A DNA stretch of 64,000 nucleotides from JAPHSX01 sp041554195 (GTDB lineage: Bacteria > Pseudomonadota > Gammaproteobacteria > Thiohalomonadales > Thiohalomonadaceae). Below the pieces are notes generated by a model. The model ran no database searches. It saw only the letters and a program-made list of their open reading frames with translations, and was not told where the DNA came from. The position numbers and the translations under genes are program-made. Positions 8,511-16,536 of this stretch are shown in pieces. Numbering within the stretch: position 1 is the first letter of the stretch; each line of letters starts with the position of its first letter. Location of the stretch: contig JBFFMJ010000007.1 in NCBI GenBank assembly GCA_041554195.1, positions 128,219 to 192,218 on the forward strand, read 5' to 3'.

Positions 8511-9004
8511 AGGACTTAGAGACTCAGAGGCACTATCGGCTCAAGGCAATTAGAGACGTTATGGAAGGAACAAACAGCATAAAGGTACAAGGGGAGATTA
8601 TCGAAATAGTTAATGGAGTGGTGCCGTTATATTTTATGCTTCAGGATTATTATTTATTTAGCTCCTGCAATGAAATGAGCCGTAGATTGCCTACAGATTT
8701 TGAGGCTGATTCTGTTTTGGTTATTAAAAATAAAAAGGAATTTATTGCGAGACTAAGAATTAGTCTTCTCGCAATTTATCCTAAATGGGAGCACTTGGAC
8801 GGAGACGTGTATTATTACGACCCATATAATGATCTACCAACGGATACAAACCAAGAGTTTTACAAACATATATCATACGCATATCAAAAGGAACATCGCT
8901 GCATTATTAGACCAAGATCAATTGATGGTTCAAATATTAGTTTGGAACCATTCTTTGTTGAACTTGGATCGTTAAATGATATTTGTGAAACAATCAATTC
9001 ATAA
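8438..9004 (+). CDS. unknown AT-rich gene, C-terminal reading frame (-1 frame) of a split gene, DUF2971-like
   Basis: The frame can be counted from an ATG at 8438 (188 residues), but that ATG has no Shine-Dalgarno sequence and is open upstream to the slippery site. The product is therefore more likely the C-terminal part of a 342-residue fusion. The segment KYGRFQISPASYYSKGSHL followed by AMKDLETQR, and the late motif YQKEHRCIIRP with a following ELGS, resemble the pattern of DUF2971-type proteins, many of which occur in accessory and anti-phage regions. That family link comes from pattern memory and is weak. It shares the AT-rich composition of the upstream frame. Confidence 0.6.
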   Translation: MYKYGRFQISPASYYSKGSHLRAMKDLETQRHYRLKAIRDVMEGTNSIKVQGEIIEIVNGVVPLYFMLQDYYLFSSCNEMSRRLPTDFEADSVLVIKNKKEFIARLRISLLAIYPKWEHLDGDVYYYDPYNDLPTDTNQEFYKHISYAYQKEHRCIIRPRSIDGSNISLEPFFVELGSLNDICETINS

Positions 9005-9032
9005 CAACTATACAACCCATAACACGTAACGC

Positions 9033-9060
9033 GTGGGCAAAAAAAACTGCCCACCCTACC
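9033..9060. repeat. hairpin repeat GTGGGC-N10-GCCCAC plus right arm of the 10-bp inverted repeat
   Basis: GTGGGC (9033-9038) and GCCCAC (9049-9054) pair around a 10-base spacer rich in A, followed by CCTACC. The same layout, with the same 10-base spacer, recurs at 63728-63754, so this is a dispersed repeat. The segment 9051-9060 is the exact reverse complement of 7863-7872. Lying between convergent genes, it may also act as a bidirectional terminator. Confidence 0.6.
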
Positions 9061-9075
9061 CCTACACAACTTCAA

Positions 9076-10188
9076 TCAACTACCCCGCGCATTCAAATAA
9101 GCCCGCTCCGAAACATCATGCCAGGCACTGGCCTGATCACGGAATGCCTTAAACGACTCATAGACCTTCTTGCTCATCGGATCCTTGTTAGCGACCTCGG
9201 CCACCACCTCATCGGAGACACGCTTTAGCTGTGCCAGTACCTCGTCGGGGAATTTACGCAGGTCTACCTTATGTTTTGTAACCAGCGTGTGCAGCGCCTG
9301 ATTGTTGCGCGCGGTGAGTTCTGAAAGGCCATCGAGGTTGGCGGCCTTGCTGGCGGTCAGCACGATGCTTTGCAGATCCTTGGGCAGAGCATCAAAGGCC
9401 TTCTGGTTGATAAAACACTCCAGCGTGGTGCCCGGCTCGTGCCAGCCCGGATAGTAGTAGTGCTTAGCCGCCTTGTGCAGGCCGAAGGCGAGGTCGTTGT
9501 AGGGGCCGACCCACTCGGTGGCGTCGATGGCACCGGATTTTAGCGAGGAGAAGATCTCGCCACCGGGCAGGCTGACGGGGGTGCCGCCGAGACGACTTAA
9601 CACTTCGCCGCCGAGGCCGGGGATGCGCATCTTCAGACCCTTCAGGTCATCGAGCGTATTGATCTCTTTATTGAACCAGCCGCCCATCTGCACCCCGGTG
9701 TTCAGCGCCGCGGTGGGGACGAGGCCGAAGGGCTTGTAGACCTCCTGCCACAGCTCCATGCCGCCGCCGTGGTAGAGCCAGGCGTTCATCTCCTGCGCAG
9801 TCAGACCAAAAGGCACGGCGGAGAAAAACTGTGCCGCCTCGCTCTTGCCCTTCCAGTAGTAGGAGGCGCCGTGACCCATCTGTGCGGTGCCGCGTGAGAC
9901 GGCGTCGAAGATCTCAAAGGCGGGCACCAGTTCACCCGCGCCGTAGACCTTTACCTCAAGCCGACCACCTGACATCTCGGTGATCAATTTCGCCAGGTTA
10001 TTGGCCCCGGTACCAAGGGCAGGGAAGTTCTTCGGCCAGGTGGTGACCATCTTCCACTCGATCTTGTCCTGCTGCTGCGAGGTGGCCTGCTGCGCCGCCT
10101 GCTTCTTTTCACCACAACCGCTGGCCAGCATTGCACCGGCCGCCAGTGAGCCGGCCCCCAGCCCCTTGAGTACATCACGACGTTTCAT
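9076..10188 (-). CDS. TRAP transporter solute-binding protein, Tat-type lipoprotein (DctP family)
   Basis: A 370-residue periplasmic binding protein. The N-terminus MKRRDVLKGLGAGSLAAGAM carries a twin-arginine-like signal and is followed by a lipobox-like ASGC, so it is probably exported folded and anchored by a lipid. The body shows DctP-family features: WKMVTTWPKNFPALGTGANN, the central arginine region GLKMRIPGLGGEV and the WVGPYNDLAFG segment. TRAP systems import organic or keto acids using ion gradients. No gene for the membrane subunits (DctQ, DctM) lies nearby, so its partner is elsewhere or it has another role. Shine-Dalgarno AGGGGAAG precedes the ATG. Confidence 0.9.
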   Translation of the reverse strand: MKRRDVLKGLGAGSLAAGAMLASGCGEKKQAAQQATSQQQDKIEWKMVTTWPKNFPALGTGANNLAKLITEMSGGRLEVKVYGAGELVPAFEIFDAVSRGTAQMGHGASYYWKGKSEAAQFFSAVPFGLTAQEMNAWLYHGGGMELWQEVYKPFGLVPTAALNTGVQMGGWFNKEINTLDDLKGLKMRIPGLGGEVLSRLGGTPVSLPGGEIFSSLKSGAIDATEWVGPYNDLAFGLHKAAKHYYYPGWHEPGTTLECFINQKAFDALPKDLQSIVLTASKAANLDGLSELTARNNQALHTLVTKHKVDLRKFPDEVLAQLKRVSDEVVAEVANKDPMSKKVYESFKAFRDQASAWHDVSERAYLNARGS

Positions 10189-10262
10189 CGACTCTTCCCC
10201 TGCTTATTGGTTGATTGTGCGCACAATCCTACCCAGCCGTAGCGGCCCAAACAAGCAAAGGC

Positions 10263-12254
10263 TTAAGCCTCGGAGGCAAAGAGGTAGCGGTGGCGTCCCG
10301 CCGCCTTGGCCCGGTACATCGCCTGGTCGGCGCTATTGAGTACGGTCTCGATGGTGTCGCCATCCTCCGGGTAGAGGCTGATGCCGATGCTGGCGCCGAC
10401 GTGGCAGGGCTCTCCGGCAACCATGATCTCCGCGGAGATGGTGTCGAGGACCTTCTGCGCCATATCCGACACCGCCTCACGGCTGACAACCCCCTGTAGC
10501 AGCAGTACGAACTCGTCACCACCGAAGCGGGCCACCGTGTCCGACTCCCGGACACACTGTTTTAAGCGTTTCGCCACCTGGCGTAGCACCATGTCACCGG
10601 CGGCATGGCCGAGGCGGTCATTGACCGGCTTGAAGCCGTCGAGGTCAATAAAGAGGAAGGCGGCACGGCACTTGTTGCGGTGGCACTGGCTCAGCGCCTG
10701 GGCCGCGCGGTCGTAAAGCAGGTTGCGATTGACCAGGCCGGTAAGTGGATCACTGTTCGCCAACTCGCGTAGTCGCGACTCGGTACTCTTCTGCTCTGAA
10801 AGCACCGAGTAGAGGCCGATATAGTGGCTGACCTTGCCATGGCGATCCCTGATGGCACTGATGGAGAGCCACTCGGGAAAGAGGTCCCCGCCCTTGTGGC
10901 GGTTCCATATCTCCCCCTCCCAGCGCCCCCTGGAATCCAGCTCCTGCCACACTTTGCTGTAAAACGTGTCATCGTGGCGCCCCGACGCCAGCAACGCCGG
11001 ATTCTTCCCCAACACCTCGTCGGTACTGTAACCGGTCAGCCCGCTAAAGCCACGATTAACCGAGAGGATCCGCTGCTCAGCGTCCGTAATTACCACCCCG
11101 TTGGTCGCCGTTTCCATCACCTTGGCGTGCAATTCCAGGCGTTCCAGCAACTGCTCCTGCTCCCACCTCGAACGTGCCAGGCGCCACACCACCAAACTGC
11201 TCAGCAGCAACAGAAATAACAGTAACGGCAGGTAGATCACCTGGTGATCACTCAGCAGCCGTGCGTCACCCTCGCCACCGTAATGTGAGACCACCAGCAC
11301 GGCATCCTGTGGCAGGCCCGAAGCGTACTGCCAGAGACCCGCAGCAGCGCTGTCCGTGGTATGCCGCTGGGCATACTCCTCCAGACTCAGGGCGGCGAAG
11401 GTGAACAGGCCATTCTGCGTGCGAAGCTGTCCATGGCCGCGCTCGACTATCTTCTGCCACTCTCGGGCAGACTCCTGCGCAAAGCTCTGCTCCCGGTTAA
11501 ACATAAAGGCAAAGCGACGCTTGCGATCGGGGTGATAGAGCCAGAAGCCGTCGCTATTTATCAGTTGCAGGGTAACGGCTTTCCCCTCACCCAGGCTGGC
11601 GAAATGGTCAAGCAGCCCCCGCGTCTCATAGTTCAGTATCAGCAGGCCGTTACGCGCACCTGTCGCATCAGCGGTTGGCGTGGCAACGCGCAGCATCGGT
11701 CGGTATGGCAGCTCCACCACGCCATTCTCGACATTGAGGTCCATCGGCGAGACGTAGACCCCTCCCGGCGGGAGCGCCATGGCCTCGCGAAAATAGTAAC
11801 GCTGTGACTTGTCCTGCAGCTGCGACGGCGGCACCACCGTGGTCGTGCCATCCTGGTAGTGGTAGTCGATGCGCACCCGCTCGCGCCCCTGCAGGTCGAG
11901 CCAGCGCAGCTGCTGATAGCGTTTGATATGCCGCGCGAATGTCTCCAACTCCGACTGCAAGGCATGGCGTTCCTCTTCACCCCCACCCGCACAATAGCTC
12001 CTCACCGCATGGCTATCCGCCAGGTAGTGCAGTTCTGTGACCACCCCGCTGATATCGGTCTCGATGGCCCGCAGTGCTAGGGCCACACGGCTCTCTTCCT
12101 GCGCCTCAGCCTGTCTGCGCTCATGGGTGATATCAACGCGGAAATAGACGGCAAACAGCACCACCACCAGCAATAGCAGGGGCAGGTAGCGCTTGAGAAA
12201 ATAGGGAAGGATCTGTCGAACCTCTCTAAAGCGTGAATTCTGGTTTTGCGGCAT
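10263..12254 (-). CDS. membrane sensor diguanylate cyclase (Cache-like, PAS, GGDEF)
   Basis: A 663-residue enzyme that makes cyclic di-GMP from GTP. Order of parts: membrane helix at about 15-35, a large periplasmic sensor region to about residue 335 (double-Cache-like from its layout), a second helix (VIYLPLLLFLLLLSSLVVWRL), a PAS domain (about 370-480) and a GGDEF domain (about 500-660). The active motif is FGGDEF. The inhibitory I-site RESD lies five residues before it, so product feedback is expected. There is no EAL domain. I start at ATG 12252-12254 (MPQNQNSRF), which has an AGGA Shine-Dalgarno sequence; the open frame extends to 12311. It follows uvrD on the same strand. Confidence 0.9.
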   Translation of the reverse strand: MPQNQNSRFREVRQILPYFLKRYLPLLLLVVVLFAVYFRVDITHERRQAEAQEESRVALALRAIETDISGVVTELHYLADSHAVRSYCAGGGEEERHALQSELETFARHIKRYQQLRWLDLQGRERVRIDYHYQDGTTTVVPPSQLQDKSQRYYFREAMALPPGGVYVSPMDLNVENGVVELPYRPMLRVATPTADATGARNGLLILNYETRGLLDHFASLGEGKAVTLQLINSDGFWLYHPDRKRRFAFMFNREQSFAQESAREWQKIVERGHGQLRTQNGLFTFAALSLEEYAQRHTTDSAAAGLWQYASGLPQDAVLVVSHYGGEGDARLLSDHQVIYLPLLLFLLLLSSLVVWRLARSRWEQEQLLERLELHAKVMETATNGVVITDAEQRILSVNRGFSGLTGYSTDEVLGKNPALLASGRHDDTFYSKVWQELDSRGRWEGEIWNRHKGGDLFPEWLSISAIRDRHGKVSHYIGLYSVLSEQKSTESRLRELANSDPLTGLVNRNLLYDRAAQALSQCHRNKCRAAFLFIDLDGFKPVNDRLGHAAGDMVLRQVAKRLKQCVRESDTVARFGGDEFVLLLQGVVSREAVSDMAQKVLDTISAEIMVAGEPCHVGASIGISLYPEDGDTIETVLNSADQAMYRAKAAGRHRYLFASEA

Positions 12255-12384
12255 CGGTATTCCTGAGTATGCGTTAGGCCCTGACACCCCTGGTGGGGGT
12301 GCCATCATCATCCATCAGGCAGAAAGTGACTCTCCTCTTTTAAATATGGCAAGCTGGGGAGGAAGTGACAGGAAGAACGGCTTT

Positions 12385-14601
12385 TTAGAGTTGTTGCAGA
12401 TTGGCGTAGGCGAGCACCAGCCACTTGGTGCCGACATCATCAAAGGCGACCTGTACCCGCGCCTGTGCGCCGCTGCCTTCGCAGTTAAGCACGGTGCCTT
12501 CGCCAAATTTCTGGTGCGCCACGCGCTGCCCCAGTGAGATCCCCCCCTCTTCGCTTTGATCGAATTCATTAAAGGCGGGCTGGCGACGATAGACCGGCTG
12601 GCTGACCGCACCGCGCATCCGCACCTCCTCGATATACTCGGCCGGGATCTCGGTAATAAAACGCGACGGGCTGGTGTACTTCTCCTCGCCGTAAAGGCGG
12701 CGTACCTCGGCGTGGCTGAGGGTGAGCCGCTTCATCGCGCGGGTCATGCCAACGTAGGCGAGGCGACGTTCCTCCTCCATGCGTCCCGGCTCGTCGCTGG
12801 AGAGCTTATGCGGGAACAACCCCTCCTCCAGCCCCACCAGAAAGACCAGCGGAAACTCCAGCCCCTTGGCGCTGTGCAGGGTCATCATCTGCACCGCATC
12901 CTGATGCTCGTCGGCCTGACTCTCACCCGCCTCCAGCGCGGCGTGGGAGAGAAAGGCGGAGAGGTCGTCCATCTCATCTTCGACCAGCACCTCCCGCATC
13001 TCGCCGTGCTCGTCCTCGCGGATATCGACATAACCGTCGTATTTAAACTGCCGCGCGGCGGAGACCAGCTCCTCGAGGTTTTCGATGCGCGCGCGTCCCT
13101 TCTCGCCCTTCTCTTTTTTGTAGTGGTCGATAAGGCCGCAGTGTTCGACCAGATGCTCCACCTGCTCATCCAGGCGGTGGCTCTCTGTCTCCCTGTCCAG
13201 CCGTTCGATCAGGTTGATAAAACCCTCGATGGCGTTGGCAGCACGCGCCGCGAGCCCCTTGCCAATCACCAGCTCCCTGGCCGCCTGCCACATCGGCTGG
13301 TTATTGGCGCGGGCATACTCGCGAATCGCCTCGACGCTGCGCAGGCCGATGCCGCGGGTGGGGGTGTTGACGATGCGCTCGAAGCTGGGGTCGTCGTTAC
13401 GATTGACCAGTAATTTGAGGTAGGCGAGCGCGTCTTTAATCTCGGCGCGCTCGAAGAAGCGCTGGCCGCCGTAGATGCGATAGGGCATCTGCGCCATCAT
13501 CATCGCCTCCTCCAGCACCCGCGACTGGGCGTTGGAACGGTAGAGGATCGCGGTCTCGTCGTAACGGCCCCCATCGCGCACCCAGGCGTCGATCTGGTCG
13601 GCGACATAACGCGCCTCGTCCTGCTCGTTAATCGCGGTGTAGAGCTTGATCGGATCGCCCTTCTCGCCGTCGGTCCACAGCTCCTTGCCGAGGCGGTCGG
13701 TGTTCTGTGCGATCAGGGCATTGGCGGCAGAGAGGATGGTGGAGGTGGAGCGGTAGTTCTGCTCCAGGCGGATCAGGTCGACACCGGGCAGATCCTGCTG
13801 GAAGCGGTGGATGTTTTCAATCTTCGCGCCACGCCAGCCGTAGATCGACTGGTCATCATCGCCCACCGCGAACAGCTGCCCCTTGTCGCCGGCGAACATC
13901 CGTAGCCAGGCGTACTGAATGCCGTTGGTGTCCTGAAACTCATCAACCAGGATGTGGGTGAAGCGGCGCTGGTAGTGGTGCAGAATATCCGCGTTGTCGC
14001 GCAACAGCTCATAGGCACGCAGCAGGATCTCGGCAAAGTCGATCACGCCGTTGCGCTGGCACGCCTCCTCGTAGGCGGCGTAAAGCTTCACCATCTGCTC
14101 GGCGTAATGGTCGCCATAGGTGTCGATGTGCTGCGGGCGCAGCCCCTCATCCTTGTTGCCGTTGATGTACCACTGCAGGGTACGCGGCGGCCACTTCGCC
14201 TCATCCAGCTGGAACTCACGCAGGATGCGGCGGATCAGCCGGTACTGATCGTCACTGTCGAGGATGGAGAAGGCCTGCGGCAGGTTGGCCTCGCGCCAGT
14301 GGGCACGCAGCAGGCGATGGGCGATGCCGTGAAAGGTGCCGACCCACATGCCACCGGCGGGCTGTTCCAGCAGCTTCTCGATGCGGCTGCGCATCTCGTT
14401 GGCCGCCTTGTTGGTGAAGGTGACGGCGAGAATGCTCCAGGCCGAGGCCTGACTGGTGCGCACCAGAAAGGCGATGCGGTGGGTCAGCACGCGGGTCTTG
14501 CCGCTGCCCGCCCCGGCGAGGATCAGGTGGTGGCCCGGCTCGGCACAGACGGCGTTGCGCTGGGCGTCGTTAAGGGGGTCGATAAGGTCGGTAATATCCA
14601 T
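12385..14601 (-). CDS. uvrD: DNA helicase II UvrD (superfamily 1A)
   Basis: A 738-residue 3'-5' helicase for nucleotide excision and mismatch repair (E. coli: 720). Seen motifs are Walker A GAGSGKT near residue 31, motif II VDEFQDTN, motif III GDDDQSIYGWRGA, the TLHSAKGLEF motif and VGMTRAMKRLTLSHA. The C-terminal tail ends in the Tudor-like segment of UvrD (GTVLNCEGSGAQARVQVAFDD), which separates it from Rep. The start MDITDLIDPLNDAQRNAV is typical. It is divergent from the truncated haemoglobin gene. Confidence 0.96.
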   Translation of the reverse strand: MDITDLIDPLNDAQRNAVCAEPGHHLILAGAGSGKTRVLTHRIAFLVRTSQASAWSILAVTFTNKAANEMRSRIEKLLEQPAGGMWVGTFHGIAHRLLRAHWREANLPQAFSILDSDDQYRLIRRILREFQLDEAKWPPRTLQWYINGNKDEGLRPQHIDTYGDHYAEQMVKLYAAYEEACQRNGVIDFAEILLRAYELLRDNADILHHYQRRFTHILVDEFQDTNGIQYAWLRMFAGDKGQLFAVGDDDQSIYGWRGAKIENIHRFQQDLPGVDLIRLEQNYRSTSTILSAANALIAQNTDRLGKELWTDGEKGDPIKLYTAINEQDEARYVADQIDAWVRDGGRYDETAILYRSNAQSRVLEEAMMMAQMPYRIYGGQRFFERAEIKDALAYLKLLVNRNDDPSFERIVNTPTRGIGLRSVEAIREYARANNQPMWQAARELVIGKGLAARAANAIEGFINLIERLDRETESHRLDEQVEHLVEHCGLIDHYKKEKGEKGRARIENLEELVSAARQFKYDGYVDIREDEHGEMREVLVEDEMDDLSAFLSHAALEAGESQADEHQDAVQMMTLHSAKGLEFPLVFLVGLEEGLFPHKLSSDEPGRMEEERRLAYVGMTRAMKRLTLSHAEVRRLYGEEKYTSPSRFITEIPAEYIEEVRMRGAVSQPVYRRQPAFNEFDQSEEGGISLGQRVAHQKFGEGTVLNCEGSGAQARVQVAFDDVGTKWLVLAYANLQQL

Positions 14602-14710
14602 CGCTCGATTCTACCAGAAAGAGCCGCCGGCGCCGGGCCAATAGCTTGAAAATGGGTGTCGATGCCAAGCATAATCATCCCCCCCTCACAAACCGCTACG
14701 GAGCCTCCCC

Positions 14711-15097
14711 ATGTCCGACAACCCCCACTATGATCGCATCGGCGGCGAACAGAAGATCCGCGAGCTGGTGGACAGGTTTTACGAGCTGATGGATGCACGT
14801 GACGATACCCAGCCGCTGCGGGATATGCACGCCAAAGACCTGCGCGTCTCCCGCGACAAGCTCTTTATGTTTCTCTCAGGCTGGCTCGGCGGGCCACAAC
14901 TCTATATCGAGAAATACGGTCACCCGCGCCTGCGCCAGCGCCACATGCCGTTTGCCGTCGATAGTGCCGCGCGCGACCAGTGGATGAACTGCATGATTCA
15001 GGCGATGGAAGATGTGGGTATCGAAGAGGAGATGCGCCAGCAGCTGGAGGCGGCCTTCTTCAAGACCGCAGATTTTATGCGTAATCAGCCTGAGTAA
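14711..15097 (+). CDS. group II truncated haemoglobin
   Basis: A 128-residue haem protein of the truncated 2-on-2 globin group II (O type). Such proteins bind O2 or NO and often protect against nitrosative stress, fitting a denitrifying or nitrate-respiring host. Diagnostic segments: YDRIGGEQKIRELVDRFYELM at the start, FLSGWLGGPQLYIEKYG, and the proximal-histidine region RLRQRHMPFAVDSAARDQW. Shine-Dalgarno GGAG stands before the ATG. It is the first of three plus-strand genes with short gaps (globin, DUF3530-like, TlpA-like). Confidence 0.93.
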   Translation: MSDNPHYDRIGGEQKIRELVDRFYELMDARDDTQPLRDMHAKDLRVSRDKLFMFLSGWLGGPQLYIEKYGHPRLRQRHMPFAVDSAARDQWMNCMIQAMEDVGIEEEMRQQLEAAFFKTADFMRNQPE

Positions 15098-15161
15098 CGA
15101 GCCCGTATAACCCCGCTGTTATGCTAGCATTACGGCTTGACTCACCCTGGAGAAATAGACC

Positions 15162-15950
15162 GTGCACTCTCCCAGAATCGGCCTGCTGCTTGCTCTGCTG
15201 CTGGCACTTGGCACCGGCTCGATAGATGCCGCCGAGGAGCAACACGAATCGGTGATGCTCAACGACGAGACTGAAATGGAGCTGCGCCGCTTTCCCACCG
15301 AAGGCAACGAGCTCATTCTCGGTTTTCCCTGTGACCTCGGCACCGGTGAGGCTGAAGCGCAATCGGGCGAAGTCCTTTCCGAACGCAGCCTGGAAGTATG
15401 GCTGGCGGATCTGCTCGGTGCTCACTTTCTCCCTATCGCCCCCAGCAGCATGCGCTCACTCCAGGGTGAGGAGGTTGCACGGCTGATTCAACATGCGGTG
15501 GATGAGCGTGGCGACAAGCGCATCGTGCTCACCGCCAGTGGCTTCGGTGCGGTACCCGCGCTACGCGGGGCGCAGATCTGGCAACAACAGCAGCCGCATG
15601 ACAAACACCTGCTCGGGGCGATTCTCTTCTTCCCCATGCTCACCGCCGCTAATCCAGAGCCGGGCAAGCCCATTAAATACCTTCCCGTGGTCAGTCAAAG
15701 CAATCTGCCGGTGGTCATCATGCAGCCCGGCAACTCTCCCACCCGTTTCTGGGCAAAGAAGCTAAAGCGGGAGCTGGAAAAGGGCGGTAGTGTTGTCCAC
15801 ATTGAGAACCTGCCCAGGGTGCGCAGCCGCTTTTACTCACGTCCCGACGCCAGTGTAGCTGAACTGGCAATGGCCAAACGTTTACCGGAGCTGGTAGAAC
15901 AGGCGGTAGATAAATTGAAGCAACTTGAGAAAGATGAGGAACAGCCGTGA
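15162..15950 (+). CDS. exported DUF3530-like alpha/beta-hydrolase-fold protein
   Basis: A 262-residue protein starting with GTG (GGAG Shine-Dalgarno, good spacing) and a signal peptide of about 22 residues (LLLALLLALGTGSIDA). The body has an alternating strand-helix pattern; TASGFGAVPAL sits where an alpha/beta hydrolase would have its nucleophile elbow, but the GxSxG motif is degenerate. The overall layout resembles DUF3530, whose biochemical role is not settled. The stop overlaps the GTG start of the TlpA-like gene (GTGA), so the two are translationally coupled and may act together in the periplasm. Confidence 0.7.
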   Translation: MHSPRIGLLLALLLALGTGSIDAAEEQHESVMLNDETEMELRRFPTEGNELILGFPCDLGTGEAEAQSGEVLSERSLEVWLADLLGAHFLPIAPSSMRSLQGEEVARLIQHAVDERGDKRIVLTASGFGAVPALRGAQIWQQQQPHDKHLLGAILFFPMLTAANPEPGKPIKYLPVVSQSNLPVVIMQPGNSPTRFWAKKLKRELEKGGSVVHIENLPRVRSRFYSRPDASVAELAMAKRLPELVEQAVDKLKQLEKDEEQP

Positions 15951-16456
15951 AACATTTTCTGTTAATCGTTAGCGCCCTGATTTTTACCGCCACGGCGCAG
16001 GCCAAAGATCTGAAACCCTATAGTGGTGAGGCTCTGTCCGATTTCACCCTGAGTGACATGGCGGCTAATGCGCATACGTTGAGCCACTATCGCGGCAAGG
16101 TGGTGATGGTGAATTTCTGGGCCACCTACTGTGGCCCCTGCATTAAAGAGATGCCATCAATGCAGCGGCTGAAGGATAAACTCAATGGCAAGGCCTTCGA
16201 GATCCTCGCCATTGACATGGCCGAAGAAAAGGCCGATGTCAGCGCCTTTCTGCAGCGACACAAGATCGCCGTGAACTTCCCCATCCTGCTCGACACTGAA
16301 GGCGAGGTGATCGAACAGTGGATGGTGAGCGCCGTGCCCACCACCTTTATCATCGACCCGCAGGGAAAAATTCGTTACGCGCTTTACGGGGGGCTGGAGT
16401 GGGATAATGATGAGGTGACAACGGTTATTCGCGGCCTTATAAACGGCGTGGAATAA
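15947..16456 (+). CDS. TlpA/ResA-like periplasmic thiol-disulfide oxidoreductase
   Basis: A 169-residue thioredoxin-fold protein with a signal peptide (about 19 residues, ending ATAQA) and the active site WATYCGPC at residues 59-65. The family insert after the active-site helix and the cis-proline loop (SAVPTTFIID) are present. Such proteins reduce disulfides in the periplasm, for example during cytochrome c maturation. It starts with GTG overlapping the previous stop. The exact substrate cannot be told. Confidence 0.9.
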   Translation: MKHFLLIVSALIFTATAQAKDLKPYSGEALSDFTLSDMAANAHTLSHYRGKVVMVNFWATYCGPCIKEMPSMQRLKDKLNGKAFEILAIDMAEEKADVSAFLQRHKIAVNFPILLDTEGEVIEQWMVSAVPTTFIIDPQGKIRYALYGGLEWDNDEVTTVIRGLINGVE

Positions 16457-16536
16457 ACTCTACTTGTGGAAGCTAACGGATTATATCCGCATTTAACTGT
16501 ACTTAACATTCACGCCACCACCGACAACCCATTACC

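Noticed and set aside
12556..13413. 285-codon open frame on the plus strand inside uvrD
   Set aside because: Antisense to uvrD; shadow of its codon bias.
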